A DNA stretch of 64,000 nucleotides from Leeuwenhoekiella sp. (GTDB lineage Bacteria > Bacteroidota > Bacteroidia > Flavobacteriales > Flavobacteriaceae): NCBI GenBank assembly GCA_002708845.1, contig PAPI01000036.1:1-64000 (forward strand), written 5' to 3'. The position numbers and the translations under genes were made by a program. Under the pieces are notes generated by a model that made no database searches, was not told where the DNA came from, and saw nothing but the letters and a program-made list of their open reading frames with translations. The first letter of the stretch is position 1; every line of letters starts with the position of its first letter. Of this stretch, positions 8,636-18,900 are shown piece after piece.

Positions 8636-11600
8636 CTAGTGCGTTTCTTCAGTTTTAGCTTCGGGAGCTCCAGAAATTTTTTCCTGTAGCCATTGGAAAA
8701 GCATAAATAAAACCGGGATTACAAAAACCCCTATGAGTGTTCCGATGAGCAAACCACCTACTGCACCCGTACCAATAGAACGGTTACCGGCTGCGCCTAC
8801 TCCGCTGGCGAAAACCAATGGAAGTAAGCCCATAATAAAGGCAAATGAAGTCATCAAAATAGGTCTGAGTCGGGCTTCGGCACCGTCTATAGCAGCATCC
8901 AGTAGTGATTCACCCGCGCGTCTGCGCTGCAAGGCAAATTCGACAATCAAAATCGCATTTTTAGCCAGCAGACCCAGTAGCATAATCAATGCAATCTGAA
9001 AGTAAATGTTGTTTTGAAGACCCAGCAATTGAGTCGTGAAATAGGCCCCAAAGACCCCAAAAGGCAGGGAGAAAATGATACTCAGTGGCAACAAATAACT
9101 TTCATATTGTGCTGCAAGCAGGAAATACACAAAAACCAGGGAAAGAATAAAAATAACCGTGGTTTGATCTCCGGCATTTACCTCTTCACGGGTAAGACCG
9201 GAGTAGGCAGTGCTGTAATTTGCGGGTAGGCTTTTTGCCACTTCTTCTACAGCGGCAATCGCATCACCTGATGAATAACCCGGATTGGTAGCCGCGGTTA
9301 CTTTAGTCGAGTTAAAAAGGTTAAAACGCGTTACCGATTGTGGGCCATACACCCTATCGAGATTTACAAACTGCGTGATGGGAGTCATTTCTCCGGATCC
9401 GGTGCGTACGTAGAGTTCGTTTAGGTTTTCTTTGTTTGCACGATCTTTTGGCAAAGCCTGAATATATACCCGGTATTGTTTACCAAAACGGGAGAAGTCT
9501 GCCGCAAAAATACCACCTATATAACCCTGAAGCGTACTGAAAATACTGGAGATGGGCACTCCCATTTCTTTGGCTAGCGGCACATTAACGTCCAGTTTAT
9601 ACTGTGGGTAATTGGTGTTAAATGAAGACTGTGCGTATTGAATTTCGGGTCGCTGAGAAAGTTTACCTATAAACTCCTGATTGACTTTGTCGAGTTCGAT
9701 AAAACTTCCTCCCGAACGATCAAGCAGATTGACTTCTACCCCTGCTGAACTCCCAAATCCGGGAATACTAGGCGGCGAAAAGAATACAATCTCTGCACCC
9801 GGAAACTGGGCGGCCACGCCAAACATTTTAGCGGTAATCGCTTCGATAGAAAGCGAGTCGGCATCCCGATCTTCCCAGTCATCAAGCCGTATAAATCCTA
9901 AGCTGTTGTTGCTACCCGCGCCTCCCAGAAAGCTTCGGCCACTCACTACAGAACCTTCTTTAATACCCGGAATCTGTTTGATTTTAGCGTAAACTTCTCT
10001 GTTGATTTCTTCGGTACGGTCTAGAGAAGAACCCGGAGGCAACTGAATGTTCAAAAAGACAATTCCACGGTCTTCATCAGGTACAAAACCAGTTTTAACC
10101 TGTGAAGAAGACCACCAGATTCCGGCTGCAGCAACAACCAGCAAGGCTGCGGTAATCCATTTATGACGGTATAAAAATCCAATGGATTTTCCGTATTTGT
10201 TAATGGTTGCTTTAAAACCGCGGTTAAAGGCTGCAAAAAACCGCTGTAGATAGTTTCCTTTTTTCTTGCCCTCTTTCTCGTCGTGGCTCTTTAGAAAAAG
10301 CGCACAAAGAGCCGGACTCAGCGTCAATGCATTTACTGCCGAAATGATGATCGCTACAATAAGTGTGACCCCAAACTGCTCGTAAAACACACCCGTTGGT
10401 CCCGTTACAAAGGTTACCGGTATAAACACCGCCGCCATTACCAGCGTAATCGAAACAATAGCGCCCGAAATTTCGCTCATCGCATTAACCGTAGCATTAC
10501 GCACGTTGTTCTCGCCTTCGTCAATCTTGGCATGTACCGCTTCAACCACCACGATGGCATCATCTACCACAATACCAATAGCCAACACCAGGGCAAAAAG
10601 CGTTAGTAAGTTAACCGAATAGCCAAAAAGATTCAGGAAGAAAAAGGTTCCCACAATAGAAACCGGTACCGCGATAGCCGGGATAAGCGTAGATCTAAAG
10701 TCCTGAAGGAAGATAAATACCACGATAAATACCAGAATAAAAGCTTCAATAAGCGTATGCACCACTTTTTCGATGGAAGCATTCAGGAAACTGTTGGTAT
10801 TATAGGGGATGAAAATTTTGATTCCATCCGGGAGGTCACCGCGCACTTCATCAAGCCGGGTTTCGATTTCATTGATAATGTCACGGGCGTTAGAGCCTTT
10901 AGTTTGAAAGATACCCAGGTTTACCGCCGGTTTTCCGGCAGTAATTGAGCTTCCGGAATAGGATTGAGCTCCGAGTTCAATATCGGCCACATCGCTTAGC
11001 CTTAAATATTGACCGTCTCCTAATGCTTTAATTACAATATCGCTGTATTGCTCCTGAGTTTTAAAACGCCCGCCGTATTTGATCACATAGCTAAAAGCCT
11101 CGCCGTCGTTTTCACCTAAAGATCCGGCTGCAGCCTCGAGACTTTGCTCGTTAAGCGCTGCTGCTACATCAGACGGAATGAGGTTGTAGGCCGCAAGCTT
11201 ATCTGGGTTTAGCCAAATACGCATGGCGTAATCTTTCCCACCAAAAACATTTACCGCACCCACACCATCTACCCGTTGCAGGGAAGGAATAACGTTAATT
11301 TTCAAGTAATTCTGAATGAAGGTGTCGTCGTAATCGGGGTTTTCACTATAAAATGACATGTACATCAAGGCACTGGTCTGTTGTTTTTGCGTCGTTACAC
11401 CAGTCTGAATCACCGCCTGGGGAAGCAGGGAGTTGGCCCGGGCCACACGGTTTTGCACGTTTACCGCTGCGATATCAGGATCAACCTGCTGATCAAAAAA
11501 AACGGTGATCTCTGCCGTACCATTATTGTTTGCAGTTGAGGTGATGTAGGTCATTCCCTCAACCCCGTTAATTTGCTCTTCAATAGGAATGATCACACTC

Positions 11601-11776
11601 TCTAAAATCGTCTCGGCGTTAGCACCGGGATAGGTTGCTGTAACGCTAATGGTAGGCGGCGCGATATCAGGATATTGTGTGATGGGAAGTTGGGAAAGAC
11701 CCAAAATCCCCAGAATCACAATAATGACCGAGATCACGGTAGAAAGTACCGGTCTGTCTATAAATGTTTTAAGCAT
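8636..11776 (-). CDS. RND multidrug efflux pump (HAE1/AcrB family)
   Basis: Inner-membrane proton-driven drug exporter. The 1046 residues give the normal HAE1 length, with 12 membrane helices and two large periplasmic loops. The N-terminus FIDRPVLSTVISVIIVILG is characteristic. TM4 carries the proton-relay pair in GIVVDDAIVVVEA, and the second half contains LGLLAKNAILIVEFA. It lies between the adaptor (12 bases away) and the outer-membrane factor, so the three pump parts are encoded in one operon. Substrates cannot be read from the sequence. Confidence 0.96.
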   Translation of the reverse strand: MLKTFIDRPVLSTVISVIIVILGILGLSQLPITQYPDIAPPTISVTATYPGANAETILESVIIPIEEQINGVEGMTYITSTANNNGTAEITVFFDQQVDPDIAAVNVQNRVARANSLLPQAVIQTGVTTQKQQTSALMYMSFYSENPDYDDTFIQNYLKINVIPSLQRVDGVGAVNVFGGKDYAMRIWLNPDKLAAYNLIPSDVAAALNEQSLEAAAGSLGENDGEAFSYVIKYGGRFKTQEQYSDIVIKALGDGQYLRLSDVADIELGAQSYSGSSITAGKPAVNLGIFQTKGSNARDIINEIETRLDEVRGDLPDGIKIFIPYNTNSFLNASIEKVVHTLIEAFILVFIVVFIFLQDFRSTLIPAIAVPVSIVGTFFFLNLFGYSVNLLTLFALVLAIGIVVDDAIVVVEAVHAKIDEGENNVRNATVNAMSEISGAIVSITLVMAAVFIPVTFVTGPTGVFYEQFGVTLIVAIIISAVNALTLSPALCALFLKSHDEKEGKKKGNYLQRFFAAFNRGFKATINKYGKSIGFLYRHKWITAALLVVAAAGIWWSSSQVKTGFVPDEDRGIVFLNIQLPPGSSLDRTEEINREVYAKIKQIPGIKEGSVVSGRSFLGGAGSNNSLGFIRLDDWEDRDADSLSIEAITAKMFGVAAQFPGAEIVFFSPPSIPGFGSSAGVEVNLLDRSGGSFIELDKVNQEFIGKLSQRPEIQYAQSSFNTNYPQYKLDVNVPLAKEMGVPISSIFSTLQGYIGGIFAADFSRFGKQYRVYIQALPKDRANKENLNELYVRTGSGEMTPITQFVNLDRVYGPQSVTRFNLFNSTKVTAATNPGYSSGDAIAAVEEVAKSLPANYSTAYSGLTREEVNAGDQTTVIFILSLVFVYFLLAAQYESYLLPLSIIFSLPFGVFGAYFTTQLLGLQNNIYFQIALIMLLGLLAKNAILIVEFALQRRRAGESLLDAAIDGAEARLRPILMTSFAFIMGLLPLVFASGVGAAGNRSIGTGAVGGLLIGTLIGVFVIPVLFMLFQWLQEKISGAPEAKTEETH

Positions 11777-11788
11777 AATGGCTTTTCT

Positions 11789-12925
11789 TTATCTGAATGA
11801 TTTTTTGATGGGTGCAGCAATGCTGTCAAAAGGGGTTTCTTGAGGCTTGATGGTCGTAGTACCCTTCAAACTCTGAATGCCTTTGGCCACGATGCGATCG
11901 CCTTCTGATACTCCATCGCTTACGATATAGAGATTGTCAATCTCGTCTTTTATGGTGATCTCGGTGGCTGCGGCTTTATTTTCAGAATCTAGTTGATACA
12001 CGTAGGTGCTTCCCTGGCGTTCTAACGTAGATTCTATAGGTACCACAACCACATCCGTATAGGTTTTAGGAATGCGTAGCGTGGCGCTATTACCATTGGT
12101 AAGCAAGCGTTGCGGGTTGTCAAAAACAGCTCTAAAGTTTACACTTCCTGTATTCTGATTTACTTGTGAATTTACAGTCTCGATGGTGCCCTCTTGCGGG
12201 TATTCTTCCCCATTGGCCAAAATGAGTGTTACCTTAGGCAGGTTTTTGATTTTTTCATCACGTACACCTCCGTCTGCAGCCATGATAAAATCCAGATATT
12301 CTTTTTCATTCATCGCAAAATAGGCATATACCTTGTCTATTTCAGAAACGGTCGTAAGCGGGGTTTGGCTTGATGGACTTACCAACGAACCGGCGCGCAA
12401 ATTAATCGCTCCCACATAACCATCTACCGGACTCTTTATAGTCCCGTAGCCTATGTTTGCGGCGATACTATTATAGGCACTTTCAGCTTGCTTTAATTTG
12501 GCTTTTGCCGTTTCGAGCTGTACCTCGCTGATGATGTTTTTTTCCACCAAAGGCTTTAGTTTATCAACCTCTACCTGAGCCGCATTAACATTGGCTTTTG
12601 CAGCAGCAGCATCCTGATTGAGGGATTGGGTTTCCAGACGAAAAAGCACCTGTCCCTTGCGCACTTTCTGACCTTCATCAACTACCACATCAGTTATATA
12701 GCCGGAAATTTTTGCAAAAACCTGAGCGTTAACAACACCTTCAATACGAGCAGGATATGTTTTATAACCGGTAAGCGTTTTTAACGGAAGCTCAATCACG
12801 GGTAGAGAAGGTGTTTGAGGTTCCGCTGCCTGCTGGTCTGCCTTGCTCTCTCCGCAAGAAGTAAAACCGGCTAGTAAAACCGTTAATAATGCAGCAGTTA
12901 CTAAATGATAAAAATTCTTTTTCAT
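11789..12925 (-). CDS. RND efflux periplasmic adaptor (membrane fusion protein)
   Basis: Periplasmic adaptor joining pump and outer-membrane channel. The 378-residue protein has a lipoprotein signal (LAGFTSC), a lipoyl-like half motif around GYITDVVVDEGQKVRKGQVLF, an alpha-helical hairpin (residues about 95-160), the second lipoyl half (GTIKSPVDGYVGAINLRAGSLV), then beta-barrel and membrane-proximal domains. It is the first pump gene, 6 bases after the regulator. Confidence 0.95.
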   Translation of the reverse strand: MKKNFYHLVTAALLTVLLAGFTSCGESKADQQAAEPQTPSLPVIELPLKTLTGYKTYPARIEGVVNAQVFAKISGYITDVVVDEGQKVRKGQVLFRLETQSLNQDAAAAKANVNAAQVEVDKLKPLVEKNIISEVQLETAKAKLKQAESAYNSIAANIGYGTIKSPVDGYVGAINLRAGSLVSPSSQTPLTTVSEIDKVYAYFAMNEKEYLDFIMAADGGVRDEKIKNLPKVTLILANGEEYPQEGTIETVNSQVNQNTGSVNFRAVFDNPQRLLTNGNSATLRIPKTYTDVVVVPIESTLERQGSTYVYQLDSENKAAATEITIKDEIDNLYIVSDGVSEGDRIVAKGIQSLKGTTTIKPQETPFDSIAAPIKKSFR

Positions 12926-12931
12926 GTTGAT

Positions 12932-13435
12932 TTATTCGTTTTTAAGCTTGTCTGCGACTTTCTCGCGTATTTTTTCAACTGAATTTTGGGCTTGCTCGAT
13001 GTAGTTGATAAAGTCTTTGTGAAACTCCAATTCAAAAATAGATTCGCCTGTTTTTGAATTGAGTTCGTTGTATTTTTCTTTATAATTCATCACTTCCAGA
13101 TGCAGCTCTTTTTCCTGTTCCCAACTTTTGAGCATACTATCCAGACTTATTAATAGACTTTTGGGGTTTGTTATAAAATATTTCTTGCGATCACCACAAA
13201 TCGTAAAGTACGTGATACGTTCTGCCTGTTGTAACGAATTGAGATGGGTTGAGATCGTGCTTTTACTCGCCTGAAGGCCGGTGACCAGATCATCAAACGT
13301 GCAGCCTTTTTTTCCGCTTAATACCAAAGTTGCCATGATCCGTGCAGCAAGCGGGGGCAATTGATCTTTTTTCTCCATGAAAATGCCCAGCCGTTCAATA
13401 AGCGCTTCTTTTTGCTTTTCAATCTGATTTGACAT
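12932..13435 (-). CDS. GbsR/MarR-type transcriptional regulator
   Basis: Winged-helix DNA-binding protein of the GbsR branch of the MarR superfamily. The 167 residues contain PPLAARIMATLVLSGKKGCTFDDLV followed by the recognition helix region ASKSTISTHLNSLQQAERI, then a C-terminal helical part for dimerisation. As first gene of the efflux operon, 6 bases from the adaptor, it most likely represses its own operon; two palindromes upstream (13441-13490) are candidate operators. Inducer unknown. Confidence 0.9.
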   Translation of the reverse strand: MSNQIEKQKEALIERLGIFMEKKDQLPPLAARIMATLVLSGKKGCTFDDLVTGLQASKSTISTHLNSLQQAERITYFTICGDRKKYFITNPKSLLISLDSMLKSWEQEKELHLEVMNYKEKYNELNSKTGESIFELEFHKDFINYIEQAQNSVEKIREKVADKLKNE

Positions 13436-13440
13436 AATTC

Positions 13441-13490
13441 CTTTTGTGATTTACAAAAGTACGTTTGGTTCGGAAGCAACCGAACTAAAC
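13441..13490 (-). promoter_or_regulatory. operator/promoter region of the efflux operon
   Basis: Two inverted repeats lie directly before the regulator start. CTTTTGT (13441-13447) and ACAAAAG (13453-13459) form a perfect 7-bp palindrome with a 5-base gap. GTTTGGTTCGG (13463-13473) and CCGAACTAAAC (13480-13490) match over 11 bp with one mismatch. On the minus strand the first overlaps TACTTTTG (13461-13454), a perfect TAnnTTTG -7 box. Dimer-binding sites over a promoter suit autorepression. Confidence 0.6.
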
Positions 13491-13525
13491 AAAACCTAAG
13501 TCTTTGTTAAATGTGCGACAACGTT

Positions 13526-15880
13526 TTAGTCAGTATTTTCGGGCGTGGCGTAGCGAATACGCAGCTTACGCGAAATGCTGTTGCCCGCACTGTCTGTGGC
13601 CGAGAGGAGGTAGTCGCCCGGTTTCAGAATGAGACTGAGTTGATGAAAGGTGGTGGTAGCGCCCAGGTACAAATCATCGAGATACCAGTAGACCGTGGTA
13701 TCTGCGTCGCGATGGGCCAGTTTAAAAACGGTTTCCTGTTTTTCGCCGTCAAAATCACGGGGTATCAGGATCACTTCGCCCGGTTTAGGAAAAATGAACT
13801 CCATGGGTTTTTCGCTTTCGCGGAAACATCCCGGTAAATAATCGGGGAGCGGTTGGTATTCGGGATGTAGTGGGGTGTAATAATATTCCCATAATGGTGG
13901 AAGGCTAAACCAGGATTGAGATACTAGTTGTCCCAAAGGATAACAGTCAGCATTTACCTGATGGGTTCGTTCCGCATTAAGGAAGATTTGCCGGTGAAAG
14001 GTACAGGCTTCGGTACGGGTTCCTTTTTTGGGAATCCACTTCAGTTGGGTTTCGGGGCAATACAAGCCGCTCAGTTTTCCGCTTTGCTTACAAATTTCAG
14101 CTTCTACTAATTCATCATAAGGCATTTTAAACCAGCCGGAAGCAGGCAGAAGATCAAGCACTTCAAAAAGCAGGGGTGCTGCTGCCTGAATACCGGTAAT
14201 CCCCGGCCGGCCCTCACCATCTGCATTGCCCACCCAAACGCCTATAGCATAAGAGGGAGTCACGCCTACCGCCCAGGCATCTTTAAAACCGTAACTCGTG
14301 CCGGTTTTCCAGGCTATAGGCTGAGCATCGCTAAAAAACTCCCAGTTTTCAGAACCTTCGGGTCTGTTAACCTCACGTAGTGTTTGAAGGGTCTGGTAAA
14401 TTGCTCCGGCATCATAAAGCTCCGGAAGCGCTTGCCTTTCCCTCAAATCATAAACCCTGTCTTTGAGGTAGACGGGTTCATTAAAAGCGTGAAGGGGGTA
14501 TTCACTCGAAGACCGGTTAAAAAAATTAAGAGTCGCCGCCATACCTGCGTAGGAATTGGTGAGTTCCCACAGGCTGCTTTCGGCACCGCCCAGAATAAGC
14601 GAGAGGCCGTAATGATCGGCAGGACGGTTTATGTTTTTAATATGGAGTTTTTGCAGGTTGTTGTAAAAGCGTTTTAAGCCGTAGCGACGTAATAAATTAA
14701 CTGCAGGTACATTAAGTGATTGTGCCAATGCCTGGGATGCAGGTACCGCGCCGTGATGGGTTTTGTCAAAATTCTGCGGATTGTAGCCGTTAATCGTTGT
14801 CGGGACATCGGCTACCAGCTCATGCGGCAAAAGCTCCCCCGAGGCCAGCATGGCGCTGTATAAAAAAGGCTTGAGTGTACTGCCCGTACTACGTCGGCCT
14901 AAAACCATATCTACATAACTGGCATGCTCGCGGCTTGTTGGGGCATTACCAACATAGCCCAGTACCCTTCGGGTTTTTACGTCAAGAACCAGAATGGCCA
15001 GGTTGTGTATTTGATTTTGACTCAGGCGGTAATGCGCATCAGCCGCAATACCATTAAGTCGTTTTTGTAAGCTATAATCCAGACTGCTTATTACTCTTTC
15101 TCCCTGGTGTTCCTGCACCATGCGCTCGGTGAAATGCGGGGCCAGGTCAGGAAGTTCCTGCGGAGGTCCCGGTAATTCTTCGGCCAGGGCCAGAGAATAG
15201 GTAGTCTCGTCGATGATATTTTCAGTTTTTAATTTAAGGAGCAGGCGATCGCGTTTTTCCCTGAAAATGGTTTCATTCCTTCCCGGAAAAACCAGTGACG
15301 GGGCATTGGGTAATACGGCAAGTGCAGTCGCCTGTCCCCAACTCAACTGCGCTGCCGGAATACCAAAATACCGCCACGAAGCGCTTTCGAGACCTACCAC
15401 GTTGCCTCCAAAGGGAGCGTGTGAGGCATACAGGCTTAGGATTTCATCTTTAGAATAACCGGCTTCGAGTCGCGTCGCCATTACTGTTTCTGTAAATTTT
15501 TCTAAATAAGTGCGTTTGGGATTTTCGCGCGAAAGTCGAATCACCTGCTGGGTAAGCGTACTGCCCCCCCGGCGGTTTTCTGAGGTTAAATTAGACCACA
15601 GGGCTTTAGTCATAGCAACCGGATTAAAACCCAGATGCCGGTAAAAATAAGCGTCTTCAAACTGCAGGATTGCCGTCTTAAACCGAAAGGGAACCGAGTC
15701 TCCCGCCGGAAAGCGCCATTGCCCGTCATCTGCGATACGCGCGCCCAACAAATCACCATTCTTGCTGGTAACAACCGTTGCTGTCGGACTTTTAAAAAGA
15801 GGTTGCGGCAGGCTGAAGTACCAAAGCAGCAAAACAAGAACGATGCCTGTAACAACAAGGTATTTGCGCTTTAACCGCAT
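13526..15880 (-). CDS. pbpC: penicillin-binding protein 1C
   Basis: Class A penicillin-binding protein, PBP1C type (784 residues). An N-terminal anchor helix (YLVVTGIVLVLLLWYF) is followed by a GT51 glycosyltransferase domain with EDAYFYRHLGFNP and GGSTLTQQVIR, then a transpeptidase domain with the active-site STLKPF, SLN and KTGTS motifs, and a C-terminal beta-rich domain of the PBP1C type. It follows the alpha-2-macroglobulin gene by 28 bases, a pairing known from Escherichia coli (pbpC-yfhM), and likely shares its transcript. Confidence 0.95.
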   Translation of the reverse strand: MRLKRKYLVVTGIVLVLLLWYFSLPQPLFKSPTATVVTSKNGDLLGARIADDGQWRFPAGDSVPFRFKTAILQFEDAYFYRHLGFNPVAMTKALWSNLTSENRRGGSTLTQQVIRLSRENPKRTYLEKFTETVMATRLEAGYSKDEILSLYASHAPFGGNVVGLESASWRYFGIPAAQLSWGQATALAVLPNAPSLVFPGRNETIFREKRDRLLLKLKTENIIDETTYSLALAEELPGPPQELPDLAPHFTERMVQEHQGERVISSLDYSLQKRLNGIAADAHYRLSQNQIHNLAILVLDVKTRRVLGYVGNAPTSREHASYVDMVLGRRSTGSTLKPFLYSAMLASGELLPHELVADVPTTINGYNPQNFDKTHHGAVPASQALAQSLNVPAVNLLRRYGLKRFYNNLQKLHIKNINRPADHYGLSLILGGAESSLWELTNSYAGMAATLNFFNRSSSEYPLHAFNEPVYLKDRVYDLRERQALPELYDAGAIYQTLQTLREVNRPEGSENWEFFSDAQPIAWKTGTSYGFKDAWAVGVTPSYAIGVWVGNADGEGRPGITGIQAAAPLLFEVLDLLPASGWFKMPYDELVEAEICKQSGKLSGLYCPETQLKWIPKKGTRTEACTFHRQIFLNAERTHQVNADCYPLGQLVSQSWFSLPPLWEYYYTPLHPEYQPLPDYLPGCFRESEKPMEFIFPKPGEVILIPRDFDGEKQETVFKLAHRDADTTVYWYLDDLYLGATTTFHQLSLILKPGDYLLSATDSAGNSISRKLRIRYATPENTD

Positions 15881-15908
15881 AAAGTTTTGCTTTTAATTGC
15901 GATCCTAA

Positions 15909-18900
15909 TTATTGAAAAACCCTAATCCAGTTTCCTTTGTTTCGGGCAAAATAGTCGTTATCGTACATCGCTTCGGCCTGTGTACCCGGTAAATAATAGG
16001 TTCCTAAAAACGAGGCGTTGAGGTCAATCTCAAAGGTGCGTGATTCTTTTGATTTCAGATCAAAGTAAAAATACACCCTATCATCCCGTATATCGGTATA
16101 GCGTGCTTTACCACTTGCACCCCCTCCAAGAGCGGTAAAACTGGTATTGACAATTTCCCAGCCGCTGGGGATATACTGGGCAAGAGCAATATGATCTACT
16201 TCGTTAAGGGAGGTATTTGTTACCGTAACCTTTGCTTTAAAACCGGTTCCCTGCCGCAGGCGATCCGCGTAAAGTGTTTTTCCGGCATTATCCACAAAAA
16301 CGGTTTTCACGCTGAGGTTGCGCTGTTCGGCTAGTTCTTCTCCCAGGGGTAATTTGCCTTGCTGCACCAGGCTTACATACACCTTATTGGCGTTCTCGTT
16401 TTTGATGGTCACCTTTTGCTCGTTGTCTGCAACCGGCAGATCTGAAGTAATAAAGCCTTTTTTGGTATTGAGTTTCTGTTGCCCGGCCTGTACGGCAATG
16501 CTTTTACCGCCATTTGCTATGAGTAATTTGCTGAGGCTTAATAGCGAGAACGCCGTGGTTTGCGTGCTGTACCAGTTACCAGAAGAAAGATCTTTGGCAA
16601 TAGACTCTGCCAGTTCCTGCTCGCGTTTGTCGCCAAGCAAAATCATGGTTTCTAAAGCCATCGCTTTGTTGCGCAATACCGAACCGTACGAATACTGCAA
16701 CTCCCTGTTGTTATTAAATTCCAGATTGGCTTTTGCTGCAAGTGCATTAGCCACCTGTTTTTTACCGGCCAGGGCGTAGGCTGCAGCCAGCCTCCAGCGA
16801 GAGGAATTTGTGAGTTCGCCAGATTCGCGTAAGCGGTTCATTGCTGCCAGTTCGGGTTGCCCTGCCAGGGCCAGGGTATACAGGCGGTAGGCTTGAGTAA
16901 GGCTGCTGTTGTACGAGGTCGCCCCGTTACGCCATTGGCGTGCCGCGTTTTTCTGGTAGTTGAGCCAATTGGACAAAAAGGTAAGTGGTAAGGTATAGCC
17001 TTGTTTTTGCGCTTCAAGCATAAAATGCCCGGCATACGAGGTTGCCCAGGCATCGGCATCGCGTTCTCCCGGCCAGTAGCTCACCCCTCCTTCGGGTCTT
17101 TGCAGCATTCCCAGGCGGTCTATGGTCGCTTTAATATTCTTCTGGGTTTCCTTTTGTTGAGTGCTGTTGAGTTCAAAAATCGCATTGAGATAAAGTTGTG
17201 GGAAGCCGCTTGAGGTCGTTTGCTCTGCGCATCCGTACGGATAGCCTATGAGGTATTGCAGGCGCTTGGTAAAATCAATCTGCGGCAGGGTTGAAAATTC
17301 TAAAACCGCGGTATTGGTGCCCTTAACGCCAAAGCTCGAATAGCTAATCTCAAGCTCTTTATTAGGCTCAAGGGTGTAATGTTTGGTGCGTTGTGAAATG
17401 GGGTTGGGGTTTTCTACATCAATCTCTACCGAATACGTTGCGCGTTCCCCGCCGCCGGTAGCAGTAATTTCAAACTTCTGAACGGCGTTGGTGCGTTTTA
17501 CATCAAAGTCAAAATTTACCAGTTGTTCACCTGTTTCAGTAAAACGAATGTTTTGGGTGCTTCCGTTTTTGGGTGAAAGCGCTTCAGAGGTTTTGATGCT
17601 TACGGTAACGTCACGCACTTTTTTGTCCATCGCAAATACGGTCACCGGAAGCGTCAATTGCTCGCCTGGTGCCAGTTTTCGCGGTAGTGAAGCCAAAACC
17701 ATTAGTGGTTTGCGTACCGGTGTAGTAGCTTCGGCACTGCCATAAGCCCCGGTGCGGGTGTTTCCGGCCACTACCATCGTACGTACCGAACCTATATAAT
17801 TAGGCATCTGTATTTGATGACTTGCTGTTTGGCCTGCTTCCAGATAAAAGGGTCCTAAGAATTTGACCACGGGTTTAAAGCGGTCTGCTTTTCGGTTTTT
17901 TGCTCCTGCAGCCATATCACCACCACCAATGGCAAAAATATTATCAACACTGCCCGAGAACGCCCCAATGACATCATCATACATATCAAAGGTTTTAACA
18001 CCCAGTGCCTGACGGGCGTAAAAAGCGTTGTGAATTTGTGGGGTTTCATAGCGCGTAAGATCAAGTAAACCCTCATCGACCACCGCCAGGGTATAGGCCA
18101 TTGCTTTACCATTGGTTTCGCTAACCTTAACCTTAAATGATTCTTCAGGCTTTAGCTCTGAAGGCATTTGAATTTTAGGTTCAAGCCGGGTTGCAGGGTC
18201 TTCTACGAGTAAAGGTATTATACCGTAAAGGCGTATAGGCCGATCATTGAGTGTTTGCGCGTGTGGCTGCAGCAAACTGATGTGCACATAAACGTTAGGA
18301 GCCATAGTGCTAGTGATGGGTATACGTACAAGCGTTTCCTGAGCTTCAGTATCTACCCATCTTTTAGAAAGTACCTGTGTTCCGTTTTCAATACTGAGCA
18401 AAGCTTTTCCGGCTTTTTGAGAAGGGAATTTGATCACGGCTTCATCCCCTACCTGATAGGTCTCTTTATCAGAAGAAAAAACCAGCATTTTAGCACTATC
18501 GCCTTCACCTGCAGGAAGGTTGCTCCAATTGCGGAAGAAATAGGTGGTAAGACCTGTGGCGTGGCTCGAATTTTTATCAATAACACGTAATAAATATCTG
18601 CCGCTTTCTTTTTCGGGAACCGTAATTTTTGCCACTGCTTTCCCATTGGCGTTTGTCGTGACATCAAAGTTTTGCACGGGTTTATAAACCGAAGTGTTTT
18701 CGTAGTGTGAAAGATTATCTGAAGAACGGCTAAACCACCAGCGCCATTCAATCTTAAAAAGTTGTACCTGCAGTACCCGGCCGGAAGCAGGTTTGCCGGC
18801 TTCGGTGACACTTGCCAGATCAAATTTGACTTCCTCATCGGTATAATAGGAATCGTACTCGCGGGTTTCGGGTGCGTGAATACCTGCAAAGTGCGTATAG

